In this document: positions 28,689-38,064 of the stretch, piece by piece
Layout: every line of letters begins with the position of its first letter
Numbering within the stretch: the first letter of the stretch is position 1
Origin: Janthinobacterium sp. 64
GTDB lineage: Bacteria > Pseudomonadota > Gammaproteobacteria > Burkholderiales > Burkholderiaceae_D
NCBI RefSeq assembly: GCF_002813325.1
Contig: NZ_PHUG01000002.1
Coordinates: 186,001 to 250,000, forward strand
Direction: 5' to 3'
Length of the DNA stretch: 64,000 nt
Translations under genes and position numbers: made by a program
The notes under the pieces: model-generated
Seen by the model: the letters and a program-made list of their open reading frames with translations, nothing else
The model's database searches: none
What the model was told of the DNA's origin: nothing

Positions 28689-29735
28689 ATGCGCGCATTT
28701 GAAGGTGTAAAGCAGAAACTAGCGATGGAATTGAGCGGCTTCACCGGTACGCCAAAAACGTTTCGCACACGGTATCGTGAACAAGCAGACAACAAGCACA
28801 AGCTCTACAGTGCCGCTGAAATCCGCGCTATCCGCTTCGGACTTCTGAATATTCCTCCAGATACCAAACGCCCTTTGACACTGCCACCAGTAATCGACAC
28901 GCGCATGGCCAAGGGCGGCGTCGGCAAGACCACCATTTGCGGTAACGTCGCCAGCTGCATCGCCTTGTCAGGCTACCGCGTACTATTGATTGATGGTGAT
29001 CCACAGTCGTCGCTGACGAGCCTGTATGGCATCAACTGGCTTGACGAAGAAATTACGCACATTGGCGAGCTGATGAAACGCACCTCGCAAGGTCAGCGTG
29101 CGCATCCAGAAAAGGCGATCCGCTCGATCTATCCTGATGGCATGCTGGATCTGATCCCAAGCGACATCACCATGGTCGACGAATCTTGGCTGATGGGCGC
29201 CATGAACCGGGAGCAGGCTTTTACACGCTTGCTGGAGGCGGAGATCGAGTTTTTCAGCCAGTACGACGTCATCATCATTGATTCCGCACCAGGAACATCC
29301 GTCCTGGCCACGACGTTCATGGTTGCCTGCAAGACCCTGCTGACCGTGGTGACAGCCGAAGGACAGGCCATTGCAGCACTCGACGTGCTCGCATCGAACG
29401 TACAAGAAATCAATGCTGCTTTTGGGCGGCAAGGAATTCATTTGGACGTGCACATTGTGGTGAACCAGTTCAATACGTCGAAAACACCGCACCAGTACCA
29501 GCTGTCAAAACTACTGCCGAAATTTCCTGGCAAGATCAACGACACCATCATCCGTGATTTTGTCGGCTTCCTGCGCGAATCGGATCCCGACAACATCAGT
29601 AGCAATGGCCCCGTACTGGAGAAAGAGCCCAATAGCGGGGGCGCACGCGACATCATCGACTTAACCAAGTCGCTTATCAAACTATACGGCCTGCGCTTGG
29701 CTGGCACGACATTACCAGGGCAGGAAAAATTATGA
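28689..29735 (+). CDS. parA: ParA partition ATPase
   Basis: A 348-residue type Ia ParA. An N-terminal region of about 75 residues precedes the ATPase core with the deviant Walker A KGGVGKTT (about 79-86), VLLIDGDPQSSLT (Walker A' region), DVIIIDSAPG (Walker B) and a VNQFN segment. It drives plasmid segregation with ParB, and the N-terminal extension may bind the operator. The leader (28413-28688) is AT-rich. Its stop overlaps the parB start by 4 bases (ATGA). Confidence 0.95.
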   Translation: MRAFEGVKQKLAMELSGFTGTPKTFRTRYREQADNKHKLYSAAEIRAIRFGLLNIPPDTKRPLTLPPVIDTRMAKGGVGKTTICGNVASCIALSGYRVLLIDGDPQSSLTSLYGINWLDEEITHIGELMKRTSQGQRAHPEKAIRSIYPDGMLDLIPSDITMVDESWLMGAMNREQAFTRLLEAEIEFFSQYDVIIIDSAPGTSVLATTFMVACKTLLTVVTAEGQAIAALDVLASNVQEINAAFGRQGIHLDVHIVVNQFNTSKTPHQYQLSKLLPKFPGKINDTIIRDFVGFLRESDPDNISSNGPVLEKEPNSGGARDIIDLTKSLIKLYGLRLAGTTLPGQEKL

Positions 29736-30733
29736 GCAGAAAACCATTGAAAGTATCCGGCCTGATTCAGTCTGGCCGTCTGGTGCCGCAGGCCGGCATC
29801 ACCGCATCGACTGCATTTGATACCCCAGCAGAATCCCCAGCGGCAGAGATTCGCCAGGATCAACCAGCTGAAGTGGCTTACAACGCCCAGCCTGCTAACA
29901 CCCCAGCGGTTGTAGCGCCGGTGAATGCGCTCGGCGTGGAGAAGCTGATTGATCTGGATCTGCTCGACGACAGCCCATTTCAAACCCGGTTGAAGTATGA
30001 CCCGGAACGTATCGATGAAATTTCACAGTCGTTCCTGAGCGCTGGACAAAGCACACCCATTACGGCACGCCAGATGCCTAACGGCCGCTACGAAATCATC
30101 AAAGGCCAGACGCGCAAAAAGGCTGCCATCAACATCGGCTGGAAGCAGGCACGCGTCCTGGTTGTCTCGAGAACGGATCGGGAAGCCGAACTGGACGTCA
30201 TGGTCGACAACACCGGCGCGCCTCCGACCGAGTACGAAGAAGCACTGATGTTCCGCAAGGCGATGAGCAAGGAATATGCGACCACACAAAAGGCAGTCGC
30301 TGCGATGTTCCTGGTTTCTCAGGCCAAGGTCTCCAATGGCCTGGCGATGCTCAACCTGCCTGCCGAAGTACTCAGCCTGCTGGATGAAGAACCCGGATTA
30401 TTTGGCGCGCATGCGGCAAAAGTGATCCATTCGCTGTGGGAGACTTATCCTACCCACCACCACGTCATCCTGAAGGCCATCCAGCGCCTCAAGGAAGGCG
30501 CTGACCAGGGATCGATACAAGTGTGGGTCACACAGCAAATTAACGCCGCCAGCCGCCCTCCCCGGGCGCAGAAGCACTTGATTCCTTCTTCGTCAGGTGC
30601 ACCGCGGTATTTGACACAGGCGAAGGACCGCGACATCATCGTGCGTATTTCAGACCGATCGATCGATGCTGCGATGGTGCATCAAAAGATTGATGAAATG
30701 CTAAGAAAAATGGCTGACGAAGTAACGGAATAA
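29732..30733 (+). CDS. parB: ParB partition protein
   Basis: A 333-residue protein. Residues about 70-165 form the ParB/Sulfiredoxin-like CTPase domain (LDDSPFQTRLKYDPERIDEI, GRYEIIKGQTRKKAA in place of the usual GERRxRA patch). A helix-turn-helix follows (TQKAVAAMFLVSQAKVSNGLAML) and a dimerising C-terminus (IVRISDRSIDAAMVHQKIDEML). It binds the centromere and stimulates ParA. It is coupled to parA by ATGA. A parS-like palindrome and a terminator follow within 100 bases. Confidence 0.94.
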   Translation: MSRKPLKVSGLIQSGRLVPQAGITASTAFDTPAESPAAEIRQDQPAEVAYNAQPANTPAVVAPVNALGVEKLIDLDLLDDSPFQTRLKYDPERIDEISQSFLSAGQSTPITARQMPNGRYEIIKGQTRKKAAINIGWKQARVLVVSRTDREAELDVMVDNTGAPPTEYEEALMFRKAMSKEYATTQKAVAAMFLVSQAKVSNGLAMLNLPAEVLSLLDEEPGLFGAHAAKVIHSLWETYPTHHHVILKAIQRLKEGADQGSIQVWVTQQINAASRPPRAQKHLIPSSSGAPRYLTQAKDRDIIVRISDRSIDAAMVHQKIDEMLRKMADEVTE

Positions 30734-30746
30734 TTTAATAAATTCA

Positions 30747-30783
30747 ATTAAATCAATGACTTACAGAGTATTACTGAGTAATA
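30747..30783 (+). promoter_or_regulatory. parS: parS-like element, copy 1
   Basis: The perfect 15-bp palindrome TATTACT-G-AGTAATA (30769-30783) is preceded by ATTAAATCAATGA (from about 30748). The same composite element recurs at 34026 (reverse) and 34818. Position directly after parB suggests the centromere; an end of a small mobile element is the alternative. Confidence 0.65.
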
Positions 30784-30802
30784 ACATGATCTGTTATACG
30801 TC

Positions 30803-30832
30803 AAAAGCCTGGGATTCCCCAGGCTTTTTTTT
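30803..30832 (+). terminator. Rho-independent terminator of parAB
   Basis: AAAAGCCTGGG-ATT-CCCCAGGCTTTT followed by a run of T residues: a strong stem with a U-tract 70 bases past the parB stop. Confidence 0.92.
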
Positions 30833-31556
30833 GGAAGTTGATTGCTCATATCCGGATACTCTGGTGGAATAAAACGCCGAGAGATCTGCCACGTTTTCGA
30901 TATCCACCCGTCTCAAGAGAACGGCGATAAATCTAATGTTGTTGGCGTAACTGAAGCCAAACATCCAATCGACCACTCGATCACACATATCTTATCCAAC
31001 CATGGCAACCATTGCATAAAAATGGCTCGTTGCTGTGCAATGCCAGTACCAGTTTCTCTCGATTCAACATCCATAGATTATGCAGGAGAAGCATGGCCAA
31101 TTTCAGCTGCATTGGGGAGCGCTGTGGATTGTGACGTAACAACACCGCATCCAGGATCATCTGCGGGCTATTTTTGCCTAGGTAAGAAAACTAGCCTTGA
31201 TGCGAATGGTGAGATCGAACAGGGACCACTCCCCGAGAATGGCTTTATCTAGCATCTCGCTCCATACCGTACAACGTGCCAGGTGCATTTCCATCACAGC
31301 ACTCTTATTCTAGAAGCATGGATTTTCATTCAAGGTGAGATGTGGCAGGGAGTCAATTCCATGTCATCGCTATGCATTCCTAATGTAGATTCACTGACAG
31401 ACATCATTTCCATGATCAAGCATCACTTCTTATCCTTCCTGAAACCGTTGCATGCTGGCCACCAATAGCTTTCCAGGTGTATTTAGCATTACATGAAGCT
31501 GTAGAGGTGCTGTTACGCAGATAGCTAATAACAACCTGATATTTTTTATCCATTAA
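30833..31556. other. Gap without a supported gene
   Basis: Plus frames at 30842-31252 and 31283-31468 have no ribosome-binding sites and no recognisable motif. Composition is like decayed sequence. Confidence 0.5.
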
Positions 31557-31607
31557 AGGTGAGCTTTATCAGGGACTATCAAAAGTAGTCCCTGATAAAG
31601 CTCACCT
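31557..31607. repeat. Outlying inverted pair of iterons
   Basis: Two iteron copies, AGGTGAGCTTTATCAGGGAC (31557-31576, minus orientation) and its exact complement at 31588-31607, form a perfect 20-bp inverted repeat around an 11-base spacer. They lie 3.1 kb from the last iteron of the main origin, beyond parB. Confidence 0.88.
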
Positions 31608-32430
31608 AATACCCGCGTGGGTAACTTGACAGGAAAATCGCTTTGGAGACGTGCCGGCGATAGTTGGCTGGTATCGTCTTTTGCCAGTTGTTCACGCTGC
31701 AGAATTGATTGGCATACAAAGAACGGTTTCTTGATTATTTAGGCCATCGCCGGCGTATAGGTTTCTTGGTTGCCAAGATGCCGCCACAATCTCACCCACC
31801 GCCGGTTGAGCAGAAGTTTTCGCTAATATACTGGCCGCAAATACTGCAACAATCAGTGCCTGACGCCCCATAACGAAATGTACATTCAGGACATCGATAT
31901 GGTATTTCCGACATGTCTGTCAGTGTTTGACTACCCTACTGTCTGCTGTCTGGATAGAATAGATGCGGCGAGACGACTGGAGTCGTTCTGACAGTGTGCT
32001 GACAACCTGGCGTTAGACTGGGAAGATTCCTTGTCTTTCACCTGGCTAGACGTCAACTGCATTGTGGCTAGTATGGCTTGCGCAGTCTGCTGTCATCTAT
32101 CCGCTATCAAGTCCTGGCATTCTCTTGTGGTTCTAGCCTACGCGGCACGACAGAAGGCACTCAGGCCACTCGAGCACAAGTGACTTGGTGCCACGCTAGC
32201 CAGATGTTCTTCAACCCTGTTGTGCCAGCTGTTCTGTTGTTTGTTCGGAGGCATGTCTGCAGACCTACTCTCAGTTCAAGGCATTGCTCTTTTAAAGGGA
32301 GCTTCTACGGGGAGCCAAACTCTTGAGGCCAGAAATCGCCATGTCCTTGCATTCACGCTGCGCGATCATGTTTACTGGCGAGTCAGTCCTGCACTTTCGC
32401 CATAAGATAGGATAGAGGTATAGATGTGCA
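31608..32430. other. Gap with a signal-peptide-like fragment
   Basis: On the minus strand from about 31872 a 46-residue frame begins MGRQALIVAVFAASILAKTS, which looks like a cut-off signal peptide, then stops. No ribosome-binding site is clear. The rest has no supported gene. Confidence 0.35.
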
Positions 32431-32705
32431 TCTCACAATTGCCGAAGACTACGATGTTATTTGTTCTCAATTACCACACCCAGAAGGGCGTAGCTTGAAA
32501 GGCGAATACCCCGAGAATTCAGGTACTGCGTTGCAAGTGTGTGCAAGACCGAGGCCGGGATGCGTCATCCAACTCCGGCCGATACCGGCTTGCAACATTC
32601 TCAAGGAGAGCGAGGTAGTGAATCTGCTACCTCCACCGGAAGGCACGTAAGTGCAAACTGTTACGGATTTTCATGGCAACGCGACAAAAGACTCAACGTG
32701 GTTGT
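32431..32705 (+). ncRNA. Candidate omega-RNA (HEARO-like) upstream of decayed iscB
   Basis: The 270 bases before the IscB frame are GC-rich and rich in complementary segments. Examples are GAGGTAG/CTACCTC around 32612-32635, GCCGGGATG/CATCCAACTCCGGC around 32555-32580, and GGCGAATACCCCGAG near 32500. This is the position and style of the RNA that guides IscB nucleases. Identification is by position and texture; I could not fold or align it. It is probably non-functional with the broken nuclease. Confidence 0.55.
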
Positions 32706-33990
32706 AGTGGTTATGGATAATCGGTAGCAGTCCTTGATGCCGTGTACACCGAAGCGAGAAGAGAGCCTTATTGCCTGCTGCAGTACGCGGATTCATAGCT
32801 GTTTCCGTTCTATATCCAGTTTGCCGAGCGTCTTCGAGAAACAGGCGTCTTGCAGCCCCTGCAGTTGTCGTTCGACTTCGGCAGAAAAACCACCAGCCTG
32901 GCGCTCTGCCGTATCGAAGACGCTGTCGACGCCAGCGGCGTGGCCGAGTGTATTTCCTGTTCCAGCTGCTACAGCAGTGTTACTGCCATCCGTGATGCCC
33001 TGCTCGGCCCGTGCAGCCGCGCGGCGCTGGCGCCGGGACAATCTTCGCTATCGCTCACAGCAGTTCAACAACCGCAGCAGACCGACGGACTGGCAGCAGC
33101 CGTGCATCGATACGACCATGGCATGCGTTGTCCGGCTACGCCGCCTGGAAACGGTCGCGCACCTGGCTCAGGAATTGGTGTGCTTCGACATGCAACTGCC
33201 GCAGAATTCGTACATCAGCGGCGTCGGCTATCAGCAGGGTATGCTTGCCGACTACGAAGTGCACGAGTACCTGGATGGAAAATTTGGGCACACCTCTGCC
33301 TATTGTGATGCCACCGTCGTCCCGCTGCAGATGGAACACATTCATGCGTGCCGCCGGCGCCTCGAACCATGTGAGCAACCTGACACTAGCGTGCAGACTC
33401 TGCTCCAGTAACAAGGCTGCGCAGATCATCCGGGACTTCTTGGTGAATACCTCGGCGAGGCTGACACGCATCCTGCACCAGGTAAGAATGCCGCTGCGCG
33501 ATGCGGCCGCCGTCATGCCACGCGCGTGCTGCTGGCGACACTTAAAAGACCGCTCTTTGGATTCAGACGGGAACCGGCGGGCACACGAAGTGGAACCGCA
33601 GCCGGTTCGGCCTGGTCAAGACGCATGCGCTGGACGCTGCCTGTGTGGGCACGGCATGCACGGGACAATCCTGCACATCACCTGCACCGGGTCGTGTCCG
33701 CTCTGCAAGACCCTGCGCCACCGGTTCGGCTTCTAGCGCGCCTGCACCTGAGGCGGAAGAAGACCGCATTGGGTTTTCGCACTGGCGACCTGGTGATGGT
33801 GCGGTCCGGCAAGGGCCAGGGCGTGCACAAAGGCCGCATCCCCATCCGTATGACGGGCAATTTCAACATTCAGTCGGGCCGTGCCGGCGCCGCGACGTTG
33901 TAAGGCATCGGGCGCAGACATTGCCGACTGCTGCAGCGTGCAGACGGTTACGGTTCTGTGTGGCAAACGACACTTTCCCCACAACCGGTG
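32706..33990 (+). pseudogene. iscB: Decayed IscB (RuvC-HNH RNA-guided nuclease of IS605-type elements)
   Basis: Segments of IscB appear in order across all three plus frames: SLMPCTPKREESLI (N-terminal PLMP domain), LQLSFDFGRKTTSLAL (RuvC-I), NLRYRSQQFNNRSRP, QELVCFDMQLPQNSYISGV, YCDATVVPLQMEHIH then NHVSNLTLACRLC (HNH, with the first zinc Cys lost), PLRDAAAV, LVKTHALDAACVGTACTG (RuvC-III), and GFRTGDLVMVRSGKGQGVHKGR, HCRLLQRADGYG (C-terminal PI-like part). At least four frameshifts separate them, so no nuclease is made. No TnpA accompanies it. Confidence 0.88.
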
Positions 33991-34025
33991 ACAGAGGCAG
34001 CGACCGCTCAACGGTCCGTTCCTTC

Positions 34026-34063
34026 AATATTACTCAGTAATACTGTCTAACTCATTGATTTTA
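34026..34063 (-). repeat. parS-like element, copy 2 (reverse)
   Basis: TATTACTCAGTAATA (34028-34042), then on the reverse strand the same GAGTTAGAC and AAATCAATGAG flank found in the other copies. It begins just past the IscB remnant, so it could be an element end as well as a ParB site. Confidence 0.65.
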
Positions 34064-34817
34064 TTGGAGTTCCCAAAGAAATTGCGCAGTAGGTCATCAG
34101 AACAGTGGTCGCGGCCAGATAGCGGCTACTGTTGAGGAGCCAGCCTCTCCTGAACTGCAGCATCGGGACAGCGGTAGGTGACATCGAGTTATCCGATCAC
34201 AAATGTCGCGGTGTGGGTATGGACCTTTTATACAATCAATCTCTGTAATGCAAGGTACCACGCGATGTGACTTTGATCTGTTGCACGCAAAACCTCGCCT
34301 TTCAGGGCAGGTTAAGAATATTGGCTGCGAAGATCTCTGGTTTGGCATGGCTAGTTCCTGGTCTGCGGTTGCTCGATGTGCTGACGGATAGCGGCGGCAA
34401 AGTGTGAGGGCGACTATAGTGCGCCATCCGAATGCATCTTACGGATCGGAAGACGAAGACGTCATTCCTTTGCGTCGATTGCGGATACCCAAATTAATTG
34501 AGCGCGATCAATGTTATAAAGTGAGGACAGCGCTTGTTTGCCTGTGGGGAGATGGCGCAATCAGCTCACTCGCGGAGGCGGGTCCCAGTGATGCAACCCG
34601 GAAATCATTGTGCAGCGCTGTAGGAATTCCTGTTCTTTAGGGGGGATATCAACGTTCAAAGGCACTCTGCCTTGTAACATACAACCAGGAGGCCTGCTTC
34701 CTCAATAAAACGCGGACGGGCATTCAATGTGCCATGCGGGGCAGTCCCGTGATCCATGGGCTACCTTCACTTGTCATCTCTGGTCTGGCTTATCGCTACA
34801 CCGTTTCGATATAATCT
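34064..34817. other. Gap between inverted copies of the parS-like element
   Basis: 754 bases with no supported gene on either strand. Copies 2 and 3 of the palindromic element bound it in opposite orientation, as a MITE-like or deleted element would be. Confidence 0.5.
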
Positions 34818-34859
34818 GTATTAAATCAAAGAGTTAGACGGTATTACTGAGTAATATCA
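34818..34859 (+). repeat. parS-like element, copy 3
   Basis: TATTACTGAGTAATA at 34842-34856, preceded by ATTAAATCAAAGAGTTAGAC. This matches copy 2 more closely than copy 1 across the flank. Confidence 0.65.
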
Positions 34860-35156
34860 GGGATGGCTGTATTTCAGCGTGTCAATGTGCCATCGGCTGG
34901 TGGATGACTTTGCAATTCTTTAAAATCCGCCTGAGGAACGTCAACCGCCATCAAGGAAAGCCCCATCTATCTGCATTGGCCGGCGGCGTCTTGAGGGAGT
35001 CTTGGAAGGGGAACTGGTGCCAATCAAATATCATTTCAAGAAAAGAGTGACGTGGTTAGAGCTGTAGTAAAACAGGCTAAACAGCCTGGTTATACGGCTG
35101 GAGCATTCGACGTTGGCTCATCCTTCTCACACGCCAATCCTTCCAGGAGAAAAACA

Positions 35157-35261
35157 ATGCACGACAAGCAGAAACAAACCATGCTCGCCCTGGTGCAGCA
35201 TAACGCTAGCAGTGCTTGGCACAGACATGAGATGCTCAGAAGCGCTATGAATGCAGCCTAA
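35157..35261 (+). CDS. Possible 34-residue peptide
   Basis: MHDKQKQTMLALVQHN..., with an excellent ribosome-binding site (AGGAG, 7 bases before ATG). A hairpin CAGGCT-AAAC-AGCCTG lies upstream near 35073-35088. The peptide is polar and helical, with no recognised family. It could be a real small protein or the start of a deleted gene. Bases 34860-35156 hold nothing else. Confidence 0.4.
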   Translation: MHDKQKQTMLALVQHNASSAWHRHEMLRSAMNAA

Positions 35262-35436
35262 CCTCATCGCCGAGTATGTAGTTGACTACTCCGCTGACAG
35301 AAATCCGGCAGATGGTGTCGTCTGCTGATCATGTAGGGTTGCTGCAAATGATTGCTACCGGGCGTTGACCTGGAGCGATGTGCATGTACCACCGCAAGCC
35401 AAGCCTTAGAGGGTGTAGACCAAATCAACAAGGAAA

Positions 35437-36548
35437 TTGTGGCATGCTATCTCGATGTGGGAAGAGCATGCCATGGCAACGACACATCCACAAGACGGCA
35501 CTGAACCGTCAAGCAGTGCTGGCGGCAGACTGCCAGCGTTCAAATCTGAACATATCGCAGTTTTGCACGATATCGTCATAGAACGCGCCCAGGCCAGCTT
35601 GCAGGAAATCGCTGACGAACTGCATCACCGCTGCGCTCTACGCGTGTGCGCAGCAACGATTCGTCGTGTCCTACGCGTGTTAGACGTCGTACGGCGCAAG
35701 CAACTACGCGGTACGGTCGCCGTGCGAGCCGAGGGAGCCAAGCGATATGGCTACACGGCGGCCCACAGGAGAAAGGCGATCTATCCGTACAGCACGAACC
35801 TGACAGATGCCTAATGGGAACTGGTTGCTGATTTGTTCGAGGGAATGCCCGGACAGCGAGGCACGCCCGTGCATTACAGCCACCGCGATCTTGTCAATGT
35901 GTGTTCTTACGTGCTGCGGACAGGCTGTGCCTGGCGGCTGTTACCCGATAGTCGTTTACCCCCTAGCGGGCAGTCTACAAGGCGTTTTCGCGCTGTGTTG
36001 ACGCCGGTGTATTCGAACAGATGCAAGTCCGGCTGCGCAAACAATGGCGGGTACGCATGGGACGCGCAAGTACGCCAAGCGCGGCAATCATTGATGCACA
36101 GTCCACCCGTATCTCGCCACAAGGTCGCGCAAGCGGATTTGATGCAGGCAAGAAGGTTAAAGGGCGCAAGCGTCATCTCGTGGTCGATACCATGGGGCTG
36201 ATCATCGCCGTGTCCGTCACCGCCGCGAGCGTGCAAGACCGGGATGCGGCAGCAACCGTGGTGACGCAAGCGTGCAGCATGAGCCCTCGCCTGGACAAGC
36301 TCTATATCGACCGCGCCTATGGCGGGAAATGTGCACATGCCATCGAGCAGGCGCACCATATTCGCGTTGCAGTGGTTCGTCATCCAGGTAATGGTACGAC
36401 CGGAACGCTGCACGATGCCAAGACTACCCCTAAATTCTCAGCCTTGGAAACGCTCGCCGATTGGCAATGGCCGCCACCTCGGGGTCGGGGCGCAGGGCGT
36501 CAATGGATATTGGATCGGCTGCATTTTCGGTATCTGCAGGGACGCTAA
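35437..36548 (+). pseudogene. Broken IS5-family transposase
   Basis: The N-terminal helix-turn-helix part (LQEIADELHHRCALRVCAATIRRVLR) runs to a nonsense codon in the LTDAEW box (reads LTDA-stop-W). Then the same frame continues with the IS5/DUF4096 hallmark HYSHRDLVNVCSYVLRTGCAWRLLPDS. A frameshift near 35960 moves to RMGRASTPSAAIIDAQS and GFDAGKKVKGRKRHLVVDTMGL (DDE domain). YIDRAYGG follows. The C-terminal E-containing box (VVERT) is missing after about 36470. It is inactive, and I saw no clear terminal repeats. Confidence 0.85.
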
Positions 36549-36599
36549 TTTGATGCTTCCGGTGTACATGTTGGGACCTAGCTCGGCACTCCAAATGAA

Positions 36600-36740
36600 T
36601 CGGGTAGGTGTTTCAAGTAAAAATGGTACAGGGGACCTGTTGAAATATTCAAACATGGAACGCTTGACGTCGCCGCGCGCTTGCCGCCCCTCGTTATAGG
36701 CTTTCACCGCACCTTCCTTGGATTTCCACATTCCCCTACT
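36600..36740 (-). pseudogene. Possible IS3-family transposase scrap
   Basis: The minus strand reads VKAYNEGRQARGDVKRSMFE followed by YFNR, resembling the C-terminal part of IS3-type OrfB. Flanking AGGTGTTTCA occurs at both 36605 and 36779. Evidence is thin. Confidence 0.35.
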
Positions 36741-36784
36741 AAAGCGAATTCATCAGTCAAGACAATGTCATCGAGATAGGTGTT

Positions 36785-38026
36785 TCATGGCACGATGGCG
36801 CCTTCAATTTCCCCGGTTGTAAGGTTGCGCTGAATCGTGACACGCGCCACAGGCAATGGACTATTGTCGCCGGATGTGCCACGTGCGACAGGGAGCGGTA
36901 TCTGACGCGAAAGCGAAGCAGTGCCAGCTTGAATAAAGACGGTGGCTACTTCAGGTCCATTGCCGGAATAATAGTTAACGCCAACTTGATACTCGCCTGT
37001 CAGGATACGAGTACAGCTTGCATAGTAGTGCTCGGGACCGAAAGACGTGGTGTCGTCGACGTCAAGGTAGCCGGCGGCGCCCGATTGTCTGGCATAGTAA
37101 ACGTGGGTGCCGTTAGGTTCAAACACATGCAGATCAACGTCCGGCTGCGCACCCCACGTTAGCGTTACCGTGAACGGTCCCTGACCGCTTGGGTTGGGAA
37201 CAGGGGTCAGCGCCGCGAAGGAGCTTTTTGTGGCCGCCAGAATATCCTTTTCCGCTGGACGCTTGGCGTCCATATAAGCGCTGATGAAATTATGCCCCAT
37301 CGTTCTAGTCAGGATGTCGCGCAGGCTATAGCCATTGCTGGTAGTGGTAGATAGCGCGAAGGGAACAGCGCGGATCACCAAATCCTCGGTGAGCGTCACG
37401 TGTGATACAGAGGATTTTTCCAGGCGCGTATCGGGCACAGCGATGCCAACCTGGCCCAATGCGGCGCGTCGGTGCTGATCGACGGTCAGCGCAAGTATGG
37501 AGTTCGCCCACAAATTCCCCTGCGAATGGGCCACTAATAATACCTTGCTGCCTTGATCGATATCGGCATTGACGCCGTTGAGCATCCGCTGCAAAGTCCC
37601 CGCATCCGGGTTGCCGTTCATGACAGCGACCGCACTCAAAATAGTTGTAATCGGCGTGTTGAGCGGCTCAGGAATCGGCTCCAAGGACATAACCATCCTA
37701 ATTGCTCGGGATAAGCCAAGGCCGGTCTGCTGCATGATGACCTCGATAAAATCGATTGCGCCGCCAGCTCCACGTGCATATTTCTTGCCAGAGGGGTTGT
37801 ACAGTACTTTGAACCTGGGTGGCACTGTTTCGGATGGATTGGCGGCCAGGTAGCGTTCCATCAGCACATCACTATTCTGTTGTGCTTCGGTGTCGCTCGT
37901 CAGCACCCCGTTGATGGAAAAGACGACACGGTCGGTGGAACACGAAGGGCTCGTTTGAGAAAGTGCTAGTCCACTTGTCAGCAGCAGAGTGAGCAGTGAC
38001 AGCGTTTGAAATGTAAGACGCAGCAT
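36785..38026 (-). CDS. Secreted alpha/beta hydrolase with YfaP-like C-terminal domain
   Basis: A 413-residue protein. Signal peptide 1-23 (LLTLLLTSGLALSQ). Residues about 30-280 form an alpha/beta-hydrolase-like domain with the nucleophile elbow AHSQG (in VLLVAHSQGNLWANS) and a later DGxxH-like region (GHNFISAYMD). Residues about 285-370 carry the DUF2135/YfaP-type motif (VTLTWGAQPDVDLHVFEPNG, GYLDVDDTTSFGPEHY). It is probably a periplasmic or secreted esterase or lipase with a Ca-binding or carbohydrate-binding-like module; the substrate is unknown. It starts 38 bases after the upstream PEP-CTERM gene ends, so it is likely an operon. Confidence 0.8.
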   Translation of the reverse strand: MLRLTFQTLSLLTLLLTSGLALSQTSPSCSTDRVVFSINGVLTSDTEAQQNSDVLMERYLAANPSETVPPRFKVLYNPSGKKYARGAGGAIDFIEVIMQQTGLGLSRAIRMVMSLEPIPEPLNTPITTILSAVAVMNGNPDAGTLQRMLNGVNADIDQGSKVLLVAHSQGNLWANSILALTVDQHRRAALGQVGIAVPDTRLEKSSVSHVTLTEDLVIRAVPFALSTTTSNGYSLRDILTRTMGHNFISAYMDAKRPAEKDILAATKSSFAALTPVPNPSGQGPFTVTLTWGAQPDVDLHVFEPNGTHVYYARQSGAAGYLDVDDTTSFGPEHYYASCTRILTGEYQVGVNYYSGNGPEVATVFIQAGTASLSRQIPLPVARGTSGDNSPLPVARVTIQRNLTTGEIEGAIVP

Positions 38027-38064
38027 GACAGCCTCCGAGTCATCGAGAGAAGTAAAGGACAGCG

